From JAQGMV01 sp050260255 (GTDB taxonomy: Bacteria; Pseudomonadota; Gammaproteobacteria; Burkholderiales; SG8-41): a DNA stretch of 17,136 nt. This document shows, piece by piece, positions 1-7,289 of this stretch (the first letter of the stretch is position 1; the number at the start of each line of letters is the position of its first letter). The translations under genes were made by a program, and so were the position numbers. Location: assembly GCA_050260255.1 (NCBI GenBank), contig JBLNBW010000317.1, positions 1-17,136 on the forward strand, given 5' to 3'. The notes beneath the pieces were generated by a model that worked only from the letters and a program-made list of their open reading frames with translations, did no database searches and was not told the DNA's origin.

Positions 1-835
1 TGCACGCCTCGTCGGCCGCAAATTCACCGAAACGCTGGGCCAGCAGTTCGTCGCGGACAATCGCGCCGGCGCGTCGGGCATCATCGGCTGCGAGATCGTC
101 GCGAAGGCGCCGCCCGACGGCTATACGCTCCTGCTCGGCACGACCGGCACGCACGCGACCAATCCCGCGGTATATCCCAAGCTCCCGTACGACTCGCTGA
201 AGGACTACGCGCCGGTCTCGCTGATTGCCGAGTCGCCGTTCGTGCTGCTCGTGCATCCGTCGCTGCCGGTGAAGAATGTGCGCGAGCTCATCGCACTCGC
301 CAAGCGGCAGCCCGGACAGCTCACGTATGGCTCGTCCGGTGTGGGCAGCTCCTCGCATCTCGGCTTCGCCCTGTTCAACCTGATGGCCGGCATCAACACC
401 GTCCATGTGCCGTACAAGGGCTTGCCGCCTGCGACGGCGGACACGATCGCCGGCAATCTCACCATGACGTGGGACTCGATCACCGCGTCGAGCGCGTACA
501 TCAAGGCAGGACGCGTGCGTGCGCTCGGCATAGGGTCGGCAAAACGCTCGCCGCTGCTGCCCGACCTGCCGACGATTTCCGAAGCCGGCCTGCCCGGATA
601 CGAGCTCGGCTCCTGGTACGGCATCTTTGCGCCGGCCGGCACGCCGCAGGACATCGTGCGCCAGCTCTACGGCGAGACCGTCAAGGCGCTGAGCGGCAAC
701 GGGATGAAAGACCAGTTCGCCGCGCTCGGCGCGCAGCCGATCGGCAGCACGCCGGAGGAATTTGCGGCGGTGGTGCAGCGCGACCTCGCGAAGTGGACCC
801 GGGTCGCGCGCGAAGCAAACGTGAAAGCGGAATAG
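1..835 (+). CDS. Bug/TctC-family tripartite tricarboxylate transporter substrate-binding protein (5' truncated)
   Basis: The reading frame is open from base 2 to TAG at 833-835, so the start and signal peptide lie outside the window; 277 codons remain. It is a periplasmic binding protein of the Bug (TctC) family, which captures carboxylates and similar small acids, usually for a TctAB-type membrane pair. Family hallmarks seen are a VADNRAGASGIIG block near the start, then AKAPPDGYTLLLG, NPAVYPKLPYDSLKDYAPV, the VPYKG loop after the central hinge, LPDLPTISEAGLPGYE, and FAPAGTPQDIVRQL in the C-terminal lobe. No TctA or TctB gene is visible, which is common for these often orphan proteins. It ends two bases before the converging oxidoreductase stop. 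The ligand cannot be predicted. A full-length paralogue lies at 10858-11835. Confidence 0.93.
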   Translation, partial: ARLVGRKFTETLGQQFVADNRAGASGIIGCEIVAKAPPDGYTLLLGTTGTHATNPAVYPKLPYDSLKDYAPVSLIAESPFVLLVHPSLPVKNVRELIALAKRQPGQLTYGSSGVGSSSHLGFALFNLMAGINTVHVPYKGLPPATADTIAGNLTMTWDSITASSAYIKAGRVRALGIGSAKRSPLLPDLPTISEAGLPGYELGSWYGIFAPAGTPQDIVRQLYGETVKALSGNGMKDQFAALGAQPIGSTPEEFAAVVQRDLAKWTRVAREANVKAE

Positions 836-837
836 GC

Positions 838-1728
838 TTAAAGCGAGGCACGCTGGCGCGCAATCGCTTCGGCGATGGCGGCGTTGTCCCACTCGCCTTC
901 GCCGTGCTCCATGCAATCCTGCAGCATGCGCACGTAGACGGACGCGAACGGCAGCTGCTGGCCATGTGCGCCCGCCTGCTCCACCATGAGCTTGAAGTCC
1001 TTCAGGCTTTGATCGACGCGGCTTTGCGGCGCGCGATACTCGCGCCGTGCGAAAAGTCTGCCTTTCACGTCCATCACCTGCGAGTATGCCGCCGAGCCGC
1101 GTGCGACCTCCAGAAACGCCTCGCGGTCCAGACCGAGCTTTTCGGCGAAGACCAGTCCCTCGGCAATCGCCGCGCGATTCAAGCCGAGGATGAGATTGAC
1201 GGCGAGCTTGGCGCGCGAGCCGTGCCCCACCGGGCCGACATGGGTACGGCGCGGACAAATCGCATCGAGCACGGTCGCCGCGCGCTGCGCAATGGCAGTA
1301 TCGCCGCCAATAAGGCCGACGCCGTTGCCTTCCGCGAGCTGCCGGCTCGTACCGGAGATCGGCACTTCAAGCACATGCAGGCGCGATGGGGCGACACGCG
1401 CCGCCAGCGCTGCAAGGCGATCGGGATCGCAGGTGCTGGTGCAGACCACGACGCGATCCGCAGGATGCGGCGGTAGCGCGCTCAGTATGCCGTCCCGCCC
1501 TTCGACCACCTGCTCGACCTGCTCCGTATTGAACACCGCGAGCACGATGATCTCGCATGTGGCCGCGAGCTTGCAGACGTTCTCAGCAAGACGCGCACCG
1601 AGGTCCCGTATCGCGCTGCGCTTCGCCTCGTCGACGTCGTAGGCAACGACTTCGTGTTTTGCATCCAGCAGGCGGCGCGTGATCGCCGTGCCCATGAGCC
1701 CCGCGCCTATGACGCCGATTGGAGACAT
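838..1728 (-). CDS. NAD(P)-dependent oxidoreductase, 3-hydroxyisobutyrate dehydrogenase/beta-hydroxyacid dehydrogenase family
   Basis: A 296-residue protein, normal for the beta-hydroxyacid dehydrogenase family (3-hydroxyisobutyrate dehydrogenase, tartronate semialdehyde reductase, GlxR). The N-terminal Rossmann motif GxGxxG is at residues 8-13 (GAGLMG). The second strand ends in Asp31 (AYDVD) rather than the Asn-Arg-Thr usual in NADPH enzymes, which suggests NAD(H). The substrate-binding segment VPISGT is at 123-128. The catalytic lysine is Lys174 in GHGSRAKLAVN, with the usual Asn four residues later (178). The C-terminal helical domain contains the conserved SLKDFKL (241-247). Start ATG 1728-1726 has GGAG five bases upstream. 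The true substrate, a small 3- or 2-hydroxy acid, is not predictable. Its stop nearly touches that of the converging Bug gene, and its upstream spacer is full of heptamer repeats. Confidence 0.9.
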   Translation of the reverse strand: MSPIGVIGAGLMGTAITRRLLDAKHEVVAYDVDEAKRSAIRDLGARLAENVCKLAATCEIIVLAVFNTEQVEQVVEGRDGILSALPPHPADRVVVCTSTCDPDRLAALAARVAPSRLHVLEVPISGTSRQLAEGNGVGLIGGDTAIAQRAATVLDAICPRRTHVGPVGHGSRAKLAVNLILGLNRAAIAEGLVFAEKLGLDREAFLEVARGSAAYSQVMDVKGRLFARREYRAPQSRVDQSLKDFKLMVEQAGAHGQQLPFASVYVRMLQDCMEHGEGEWDNAAIAEAIARQRASL

Positions 1729-1752
1729 CGCAACTCCGTTGCTCTTTGCTTG

Positions 1753-1844
1753 GTACTTCGTTACTGGTTACTCGTTACTCGTTACTGGTGATTGGTGTGG
1801 CGCGCAGTCGCGCGCCGCCATCACCGTTCACCAGTCGCTACTCA
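1753..1844. repeat. Degenerate heptamer repeat cluster in two orientations
   Basis: The spacer between ettA and the oxidoreductase is almost wholly built of 7-base units. Read on the minus strand, 1761-1795 gives five adjacent units: CCAATCA, CCAGTAA, CGAGTAA, CGAGTAA, CCAGTAA, with a looser CGAAGTA at 1754-1760. Read on the plus strand, 1817-1844 gives four units of the same type: GCCATCA, CCGTTCA, CCAGTCG, CTACTCA. The last unit includes the ettA stop codon (1842-1844). The shared pattern is roughly C-N-A-G-T-M-A. The two halves point in opposite directions around the hairpin at 1787-1825. Similar units occur at 9490-9510 and 14151-14171. Function unknown; this could be an amplified, decayed short tandem repeat. 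Confidence 0.7.
1787..1825. repeat. Inverted repeat (hairpin) between ettA and oxidoreductase gene
   Basis: GGCGCGC (1799-1805) pairs perfectly with GCGCGCC (1810-1816) across a four-base loop. Outside this, GGTGATTGG (1787-1795) pairs with CCATCACC (1818-1825) with a single bulged T. The result is a long interrupted stem. There is no T-run on either side, so it is not a classical intrinsic terminator. It lies downstream of ettA and upstream of the oxidoreductase on the minus strand, where it could still slow RNA polymerase or protect an mRNA end. Confidence 0.55.
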
Positions 1845-3506
1845 CGCTTTCAAGGGCTTGTAGCGCAGGCGATGCGGCCGTGCGCCTTCCTCGCCGAGGC
1901 GCTTCACCTTGTCCGCCTCGTACTCGTGGTAGTTGCCGTTGAAGAACACCACCTGGGACTCGCCTTCGAAAGCGAGGATGTGGGTGGCGATGCGGTCCAG
2001 GAACCAGCGGTCGTGCGAGATGACGAGCACCGATCCCGCGAACTCGAGCAGCGCCTCCTCGAGCGCGCGCAGCGTCTCCACGTCGAGATCGTTCGAAGGC
2101 TCGTCGAGCAGCAGCACGTTGGCGCCCTTGAGCAGCGTCAGCGCAAGATGGAGGCGGCCGCGTTCGCCGCCGGACAGCTTGCCGACCATCTTCTGCTGGT
2201 CCTGGCCCTTGAAGTTGAAGCGGCCGAGGTACGCGCGCGAGGGCATCTCGAACTTGCCGACGTTGATGATGTCGAGCCCGCCGGACACCGCCTCCCACGC
2301 CGTCTTGTCGTTGGGCAGTGCATCGCGCGCCTGGTCGACGACCGCGACATGCGCGGTGTCGCCGATCACCACTTCGCCGCTGTCCGGCTTTTCCTTGCCC
2401 GCGATCATACGGAACAGCGTCGACTTGCCCGCGCCGTTGGGACCGATCACGCCGACGATGGCGCCGGGCGGCACGCTGAACGAAAGATTGTCTATGAGCA
2501 GGCGGTCGCCGTATCCCTTGCTGACGTTGTTAAACTCGATCACCTTGTCGCCCAGTCGCTCGGCCACCGGAATGAAGATTTCCTGCGTCTCGTTGCGCTT
2601 CTGGTAGTCGTACGAGGTGAGCTCTTCGAAGCGCGCAATGCGTGCCTTCGCCTTCGCCTGCCGGCCCTTTGGATTCTGACGCACCCACTCGAGCTCTTTC
2701 TTGATCGCTTTCTGGCGCGCCGACTCCGCCGCTTCCTCCTGCTTCAGGCGCTGCTCCTTCTGCTCGAGCCATGAGCTGTAATTGCCCTTCCACGGGATGC
2801 CGTAGCCGCGATCGAGCTCCAGGATCCATTCCGCCGCGTTGTCCAGGAAGTACCGGTCGTGGGTGACGGCGACGACGGTGCCGGGAAACTTCGCGAGGAA
2901 ATGCTCGAGCCACTCCACGCTTTCCGCGTCGAGATGGTTGGTCGGCTCGTCAAGGAGCAGCATGTCGGGCTTGGACAGCAGCAGCTGGCACAACGCGACA
3001 CGGCGCTTTTCACCGCCGGAGAGGTGCGAAATCTGCGCGTCCCACGGCGGCAGACGCAACGCATCGGCTGCAATTTCGAGCTGATGCTCGGTGTCCGCGC
3101 CGGCGGTCGCCACGATCGCCTCGTACTTTGCCTGCTCCGCGGCAAGCTTGTCGAAGTCCGCATCCGGCTCGGCGTAAGCGGCGTAAATCTCGTCGAGCTT
3201 CTTCTTCGCCTCGAGGACTTCGCCGAGGCCTTGCTCGACGGCCTGACGCACCGTTTGCTCGGGATCGAGGCGCGGCTCCTGCGGCAAAAACCCGATCCGC
3301 AGTCCGGGCATCGGGATCGCCTCGCCGTCGAAATCACGGTCTTCCCCCGCCATGATGCGCAGCAGGCTCGACTTCCCCGCGCCGTTCAAGCCCAGCACGC
3401 CGATCTTCGCGCCGGGAAAAAACGAAAGTGAAATATCCTTGAGGATGACGCGCTTGGGCGGCACGACCTTGCTCACCCCGCGCATGGTGTATACGTATTG
3501 AGCCAT
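1842..3506 (-). CDS. ettA: Energy-dependent translational throttle protein EttA (ABC-F ATPase)
   Basis: A 554-residue ABC-F protein, one residue shorter than E. coli EttA and collinear with it. EttA binds the ribosomal E site and gates entry into elongation according to ATP/ADP level. The N-terminus (MAQYVYTM, then KVVPPKR at 13-19) is diagnostic of EttA. ABC1 has Walker A GLNGAGKS (39-46), signature LSGGE (162-166) and Walker B LLLDEP with Glu187. The arm lies in ABC1 near residues 95-135. The basic linker is about 245-305. ABC2 has GPNGAGKS (355-362), LSGGE (444-448) and LLLDEP with Glu469. The C-terminus, RLGEEGARPHRLRYKPLKA, is also typical. The open frame extends 43 codons further upstream (to 3635), but homology fixes ATG 3506-3504. 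The Shine-Dalgarno sequence is weak. It appears monocistronic. Confidence 0.97.
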   Translation of the reverse strand: MAQYVYTMRGVSKVVPPKRVILKDISLSFFPGAKIGVLGLNGAGKSSLLRIMAGEDRDFDGEAIPMPGLRIGFLPQEPRLDPEQTVRQAVEQGLGEVLEAKKKLDEIYAAYAEPDADFDKLAAEQAKYEAIVATAGADTEHQLEIAADALRLPPWDAQISHLSGGEKRRVALCQLLLSKPDMLLLDEPTNHLDAESVEWLEHFLAKFPGTVVAVTHDRYFLDNAAEWILELDRGYGIPWKGNYSSWLEQKEQRLKQEEAAESARQKAIKKELEWVRQNPKGRQAKAKARIARFEELTSYDYQKRNETQEIFIPVAERLGDKVIEFNNVSKGYGDRLLIDNLSFSVPPGAIVGVIGPNGAGKSTLFRMIAGKEKPDSGEVVIGDTAHVAVVDQARDALPNDKTAWEAVSGGLDIINVGKFEMPSRAYLGRFNFKGQDQQKMVGKLSGGERGRLHLALTLLKGANVLLLDEPSNDLDVETLRALEEALLEFAGSVLVISHDRWFLDRIATHILAFEGESQVVFFNGNYHEYEADKVKRLGEEGARPHRLRYKPLKA

Positions 3507-3864
3507 AGTGCTGTCTTGGGAAAATCCGAAAGGATAGCGGATTAGCGGCGGGCGCGCTGCTCCAGTAAGGCGCGGGACAGCGCCGCCGACCGGCGTCAGG
3601 CTGCGAGGATAGCCACCCACGACCTCCGGACTCAACCCTGCGTCGCCCGCTCACGCATGCGAGGGCGCTCCGGAACCGGCAATGCGTACGACGAAGCCGC
3701 GCCCGATGTCGCGCTGCCCGGGGAAGCTCGATGGTGATGAAAAAAAGCAAGCGGCCTGCCGCCACATCACGAGCGGAGGCCGCTATGCAAAGCCGGCCGC
3801 CGCGGAAGATGCGACGGCCGCCGGCACGCGCCGCACGATAGTGTGCCGCGCGCGATCCCGGTGC
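3507..3864. other. Intergenic region between ettA and peroxiredoxin gene
   Basis: No coding sequence is credible in these 358 bases. The part next to ettA should hold its promoter and 5' leader, but no convincing -35/-10 pair was found. The part next to the peroxiredoxin gene holds two hairpins: the U-tailed terminator at 3740-3788 and, closer to the stop codon, an 11-bp imperfect stem (3792-3802 with 3815-3825, one C-C mismatch). The open frames crossing this region on both strands are continuations of neighbouring genes or their shadows. Confidence 0.6.
3740..3788 (-). terminator. Rho-independent terminator of the peroxiredoxin gene
   Basis: On the minus strand a stem of about 15 bp is formed by 3747-3757 with 3777-3788 (one bulge, A3785) and an inner CCGC/GCGG pairing (3759-3762 with 3773-3776, G3758 bulged). 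It is followed immediately by seven T residues, the complement of A3740-3746. The position, about 77 bases after the peroxiredoxin stop, and the polarity identify it as the end of that transcript. Confidence 0.85.
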
Positions 3865-4503
3865 TCAGCGATCCGGCTGCGGCGTGACGCGCAGGTACGG
3901 ACGCAGGGCTTTATAGCCCTTCGGAAACTTCTGCTTGATGACGTTCTCGTCGGTGACCGAAGGGGCGATGATGACGTCATCGCCCTGCTTCCAGTTCACC
4001 GGCGTGGCCACGCTGTGCTTGTCGGTGAGCTGCAACGAGTCGATCACGCGCAGGATCTCGTCGAAGTTGCGGCCCGTGCTTGCGGGATACGTGATCATCG
4101 CGCGGATCTTCTTGTTCGGATCGATGAAGTACACCGAGCGCACCGTGAGCGTGTCGTTCGCGTTCGGATGAATCATGTCATACAGGTTCGACACTTTCCT
4201 GTCGGGATCGCCGAGGATCGGATAATCGACCACGCAGCTCTGCGTGTCGTTGATGTCGTCTATCCAGCGCTTGTGCGAACCGACGTCGTCCACGCTCACC
4301 GCCAGCACTTTCACATTGCGCTTTTCGAACTCCTGCTTGAGCTTCGCCGTGTAGCCGAGCTCGGTCGTGCACACCGGCGTGAAGTCCTTGGGGTGGGAGA
4401 AGAGCACGCCCCAGCTCGAGCCGAGCCACTCATGAAAGCGGATGGTGCCCGCGGTCGAATCCTGCGTGAAGTCGGGAGCGATATCGCCTAGACGTAATGC
4501 CAT
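3865..4503 (-). CDS. 1-Cys peroxiredoxin (Prx6 subfamily)
   Basis: A 212-residue thiol peroxidase that reduces H2O2 and alkyl hydroperoxides in the cytoplasm. The active-site block HPKDFTPVCTTELG (37-50) carries the peroxidatic Cys45 with Thr42 and Pro43 of the PxxxT/SxxC-type motif. The sequence context TTELG and the long C-terminal extension (about 160-212, with VNWKQGDDVIIAPSV) mark the Prx6/1-Cys group rather than AhpC. A second cysteine, Cys90, occurs at about the place of the non-resolving Cys91 of human Prx6. The open frame begins 25 codons earlier, but ATG 4503-4501 has a strong GGAGG six bases upstream and matches the family N-terminus. The gene is followed by a strong terminator. 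It is preceded by 162 bases containing an inverted repeat (4597-4617) that could be a regulatory site. Confidence 0.95.
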   Translation of the reverse strand: MALRLGDIAPDFTQDSTAGTIRFHEWLGSSWGVLFSHPKDFTPVCTTELGYTAKLKQEFEKRNVKVLAVSVDDVGSHKRWIDDINDTQSCVVDYPILGDPDRKVSNLYDMIHPNANDTLTVRSVYFIDPNKKIRAMITYPASTGRNFDEILRVIDSLQLTDKHSVATPVNWKQGDDVIIAPSVTDENVIKQKFPKGYKALRPYLRVTPQPDR

Positions 4504-4596
4504 GTCAGCCTCCAAAAGTAACAGCGCGTCGAGCGCGCGGCAGAGGCTAAGAGTAAGCACGTGCGGGGGTGCATACAAGAAGTTTTGCGCGCCTTA

Positions 4597-4617
4597 CTTA
4601 TGCTTCGCGGGCATAAG
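4597..4617. promoter_or_regulatory. Inverted repeat upstream of the peroxiredoxin gene
   Basis: CTTATGC (4597-4603) and GCATAAG (4611-4617) are exact inverted copies separated by seven bases. The centre lies about 104 bases upstream of the peroxiredoxin ATG and 59 bases downstream of the small W-x-W gene stop. There is no following T-run, so a protein-binding dyad or a weak hairpin end for the small gene are the alternatives. No known regulator consensus was recognised. Confidence 0.4.
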
Positions 4618-4665
4618 CGATGCAGTGAAACCCGGGATACGCGTAGGGCTACGCTGGCGCCCTGG

Positions 4666-4887
4666 TCAGGTGGTGTCTTGCCGCGGCGCGCCGCGCACGA
4701 ACACGATGTCGTAGCTCTGCGCGAACGAAAAACCGCTTTGGCGTGCGTGGCTGATGCAGCGGTCGAGCGTCGGAAACGCGCCGATGGAGGCCATGGAAAC
4801 GCGCTTGTTCTCCTGTACCTGCCATGCCCACTGCCCGCTGCTTCTGCTGTCGTAGACGAAACGCCAGCGCCGTTCCGTGCCGTTCAC
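4666..4887 (-). CDS. Small W-x-W hypothetical protein (73 aa), paralogue of 14298-14492
   Basis: Predicted from GTG 4887-4885, which has AGGGGA a few bases upstream. An upstream ATG at 4986-4984 lacks a ribosome site, and no homology supports the longer frame. The 73-residue product is soluble. It begins with RRWRFVYDS and continues with WAW (20-22), S-x2-A-F, T, C, A and G-F at fixed spacing. This motif, W-x-W-x(11,12)-S-x2-A-F-x-T-x3-C-x3-A-x3-G-[FY], recurs in the protein at 14298-14492. The overall pattern (aromatic strand, W-x-W strand, then a Ser and a short helix) is reminiscent of DUF1508/YegP-like small domains, but this is only an impression. Function unknown. It lies between two terminated units, upstream of the peroxiredoxin gene. 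Confidence 0.65.
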   Translation of the reverse strand: MNGTERRWRFVYDSRSSGQWAWQVQENKRVSMASIGAFPTLDRCISHARQSGFSFAQSYDIVFVRGAPRQDTT

Positions 4888-5028
4888 ACTTTCCCCTGTC
4901 CGGCTTGTTGTTATTCGCTGCGCCCATTCTACCGGCCCGCGATGCGGGGTCCGGCGTGAATCCGCCACAACGCATGACGCCTTCATGAAAAGTGTCTCAT
5001 TTATGCCATCGACGGGGCGAAACACCCT

Positions 5029-5064
5029 AAAAAAAAACGGCGCACGCGGCATTGCGTGCGCCGT
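5029..5064 (-). terminator. Rho-independent terminator of the molybdopterin hydroxylase operon
   Basis: An 11-bp perfect stem (ACGGCGCACGC at 5037-5047 with its complement at 5054-5064) closes a six-base loop. On the minus strand it is followed by nine T residues (complement of A5029-5037; the first also closes the stem). It begins 15 bases after the TAG of the large-subunit gene. This is a textbook intrinsic terminator and marks the 3' end of the two-gene operon. Confidence 0.92.
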
Positions 5065-5079
5065 CTTGCATGGATCGCG

Positions 5080-7275
5080 CTACACCAGGTTCGAATGCTT
5101 GAGCGGCAGCGTGCGCACCGGCTTGCCGGTGGCCGCGTAGATCGCATTCATTACCGCGGGGGACACGACGCAGATCGTTGGCTCGCCCACCCCGCCCCAG
5201 AAGTCGTACGTCGGCACGATCACCGTTTCGACCTTCGGCATCTCGGCGAGGCGCAGCACGGGGTACGTGTGGAAGTTCGTTTCGACGATACGTCCCTTGT
5301 CCACGCTGCATTCACCGTAGAAGGCGGCACTCAGGCCGTATGCGACGGAGCCTTCGACTTGCGCGGCGATCTGGTCGGTGTTCACCGCATGCCCGCAGTC
5401 GATCGCGAGCACCATGCGATGCACTTTCACCTTGTTGTCCACCATGGAGATTTCCGCGACTGCAGCCGAGTAGCTGCCGTAGCCCATGAACTGCGCAATG
5501 CCGCGATACATGCCTTTCGGCAGCGGCTTGCCCCATCCGGCTTTCTCGGCGACGGCATTGAGCACGCCCAGGTGTTTCGGATGGTTCGCCATCAGCGCGC
5601 GGCGAAACTCCAGCGGATCCTTGCCGGCCGCTTTCGCGAGCTCGTCCATGAAGCACTCGAGGTACACGCCGTTCTGATTGGTGTTGACGCCGCGCCACGG
5701 ACCGACGGGAACGTGCGTGTTGCGCATCGCATATTCGGTCCTCAGGTTCGGAACCGTGTAGCCGATCTGCGCGTCGCCCGGCTGCTTCCACAAGCCTTGC
5801 AGCTGGCGCACGTCCTTGCCGTCCTTGATAGCCGCGGGATTCAAATAGGCGTTGATCGACTGGCCCGAAACACGGATGTGCAGTCCGACGAGGTTGCCCT
5901 TGTCGTCGAGGCCGCCGGAGAGCTTGCACTGGGAAATCGGGCGATAGTAATCGTGACCCTGGTCTTCCTCGCGGCTCCAGATGAGCTTCACCGGCGTGCC
6001 GGGGAACTGCTTCGCGATCTTGGTCGCCTGGCGCACGTAATCCTGCGTGCCACCGCGGCGTCCGAAACCGCCGCCCAGCGTATGGTTGTACACGTCGCAC
6101 TTCGCGAGCGGCAATCCCGAGCTTTCCGATAATGCAGCGAGGGACGCTTCGGCGCTTTGCGAAGGGACCCACGCCTCGGCGCGGTCCGCGGTGACGCGCA
6201 CCGTCGCGGTCATCGGCTCCATCGTCGCATGCGACAGAAACGGCGTGCCGTAAACCGCTTCCACTTTCTTCGCCGCGCCCGCGATCGCTGCCAGGGCATC
6301 GCCGTCGTTGATGTCGGCAAACGCATCGTCGGACGTAAGACCGCTCTTCAAGTGCTCGGCGATCTTCGCGCTGGTCTGGGTTGCGGCAGGCCCCTCGTCC
6401 CACACGATAGGCATTGCCTCGAGTGCGGTCTTCGCACGCCACCAGGTGTCCGCAACCACTGCCACGGTGGCGTCGTCGACTTTCACCACGCCGCGCACGC
6501 CGGGCCGGCTCTTGATCTTCGCTTCGTCGTAGCTCACGAGCTTGCCGCCGAACACCGGGCATTGCGCGATCGCCGCGTTCAGCATGCCGGGCAGCTTGAC
6601 GTCGATCGCGTACACCATCGAACCGTTGAGCTTGGGCGCGGTGTCGAGCCGCTTCATCGGCTTGCCGGCGATCTTCCACTCTTTGGGGTTCTTGAGCTTG
6701 ATCGATTTCGGATCGGGTGGCGTGAGCTTCGCGGCTGCGCCTGCCACTTTGCCATACGTCGTCGAGCGTCCGGAACCGGGATGCGTGATCACGCCGTTCG
6801 ACACGGTGAGCTCGCTCGCCGGCACCTTCCACTGATCGGCGGCTGCCTGCACGAGCATGATGCGCGCAGCGGCACCGGCACGGCGTATGTAGTCCTGCGA
6901 GGTGCGTATGCCGCGGCTGCCGCCGGTGCTCATGTCGCCCCACGCGCGCTTCGCGGCGAGATTGCGTCCCGGGGTGATGCGTTCGGTGGTCACCTTGCTC
7001 CAGTCGCATTCCAGCTCTTCGGCAACGAGCTGCGCGAGGCCGGTCAGCGTGCCCTGGCCCATTTCAGCGCGCACGATGCGTATGACCGCAGTGTCGTCCG
7101 GCTTGATGACGACCCACGCGTTCATTTCCGTATCCGCATCGGCCCCCGCGGCGGCGGCAAGATTCATCCCGAACGGGAGATTCAGCCCTATGGCGAGCCC
7201 GCCGCCCGCGGCGGCCGAGCTGATGAGAAATCTGCGGCGCGAGAGATCGGCGACGCGATCGGTAGTCTTGTTCAT
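5080..7275 (-). CDS. Molybdopterin-binding aldehyde/xanthine dehydrogenase-type large subunit, IorB-like, Tat-exported
   Basis: A 731-residue catalytic subunit of a molybdenum hydroxylase in the isoquinoline 1-oxidoreductase/membrane aldehyde dehydrogenase branch. The N-terminus carries a Tat signal: SRRRFL (12-17), then a hydrophobic stretch to about residue 44, so export in folded form is expected. Moco-domain motifs are EMGQGTLTGL (71-80), GGGFGRR (401-407), PVGPWRGV (523-530) followed by the ECFMDELA segment, and GGVGEPT (694-700), whose Glu698 is the expected catalytic base. ATG 7275-7273 has GGAGGAG upstream; the open frame further upstream only overlaps the partner gene. It lies 14 bases downstream of the [2Fe-2S] subunit gene, so the two are co-transcribed. 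No FAD subunit is present, as expected for this branch. The substrate (aldehyde or N-heterocycle) cannot be assigned. Confidence 0.93.
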   Translation of the reverse strand: MNKTTDRVADLSRRRFLISSAAAGGGLAIGLNLPFGMNLAAAAGADADTEMNAWVVIKPDDTAVIRIVRAEMGQGTLTGLAQLVAEELECDWSKVTTERITPGRNLAAKRAWGDMSTGGSRGIRTSQDYIRRAGAAARIMLVQAAADQWKVPASELTVSNGVITHPGSGRSTTYGKVAGAAAKLTPPDPKSIKLKNPKEWKIAGKPMKRLDTAPKLNGSMVYAIDVKLPGMLNAAIAQCPVFGGKLVSYDEAKIKSRPGVRGVVKVDDATVAVVADTWWRAKTALEAMPIVWDEGPAATQTSAKIAEHLKSGLTSDDAFADINDGDALAAIAGAAKKVEAVYGTPFLSHATMEPMTATVRVTADRAEAWVPSQSAEASLAALSESSGLPLAKCDVYNHTLGGGFGRRGGTQDYVRQATKIAKQFPGTPVKLIWSREEDQGHDYYRPISQCKLSGGLDDKGNLVGLHIRVSGQSINAYLNPAAIKDGKDVRQLQGLWKQPGDAQIGYTVPNLRTEYAMRNTHVPVGPWRGVNTNQNGVYLECFMDELAKAAGKDPLEFRRALMANHPKHLGVLNAVAEKAGWGKPLPKGMYRGIAQFMGYGSYSAAVAEISMVDNKVKVHRMVLAIDCGHAVNTDQIAAQVEGSVAYGLSAAFYGECSVDKGRIVETNFHTYPVLRLAEMPKVETVIVPTYDFWGGVGEPTICVVSPAVMNAIYAATGKPVRTLPLKHSNLV

Positions 7276-7289
7276 GGTCGTCTCCTCCC

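Noticed and set aside
469..1476. 335-codon plus-strand open frame
   Set aside because: It overlaps the end of the Bug gene and runs antisense through the oxidoreductase; the Arg/Ala-rich translation matches no family and both real genes have strong motifs.
3507..3635. 43-codon N-terminal extension of ettA
   Set aside because: EttA homologues start at MAQYVYT; the extension has no homology and would be unusual for this conserved protein.
4504..4560. Possible -35/-10 pair before the peroxiredoxin gene (TTGTAT and TACTCT, 17 apart)
   Set aside because: Only three of six matches in each box; too weak to annotate.
4504..4578. 25-codon N-terminal extension of the peroxiredoxin
   Set aside because: The family start and a strong GGAGG place the start at 4503.
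5085..5095. GGTTCGAAT resembling a tRNA T-loop
   Set aside because: It lies inside the hydroxylase C-terminal codons and no cloverleaf can be drawn around it.
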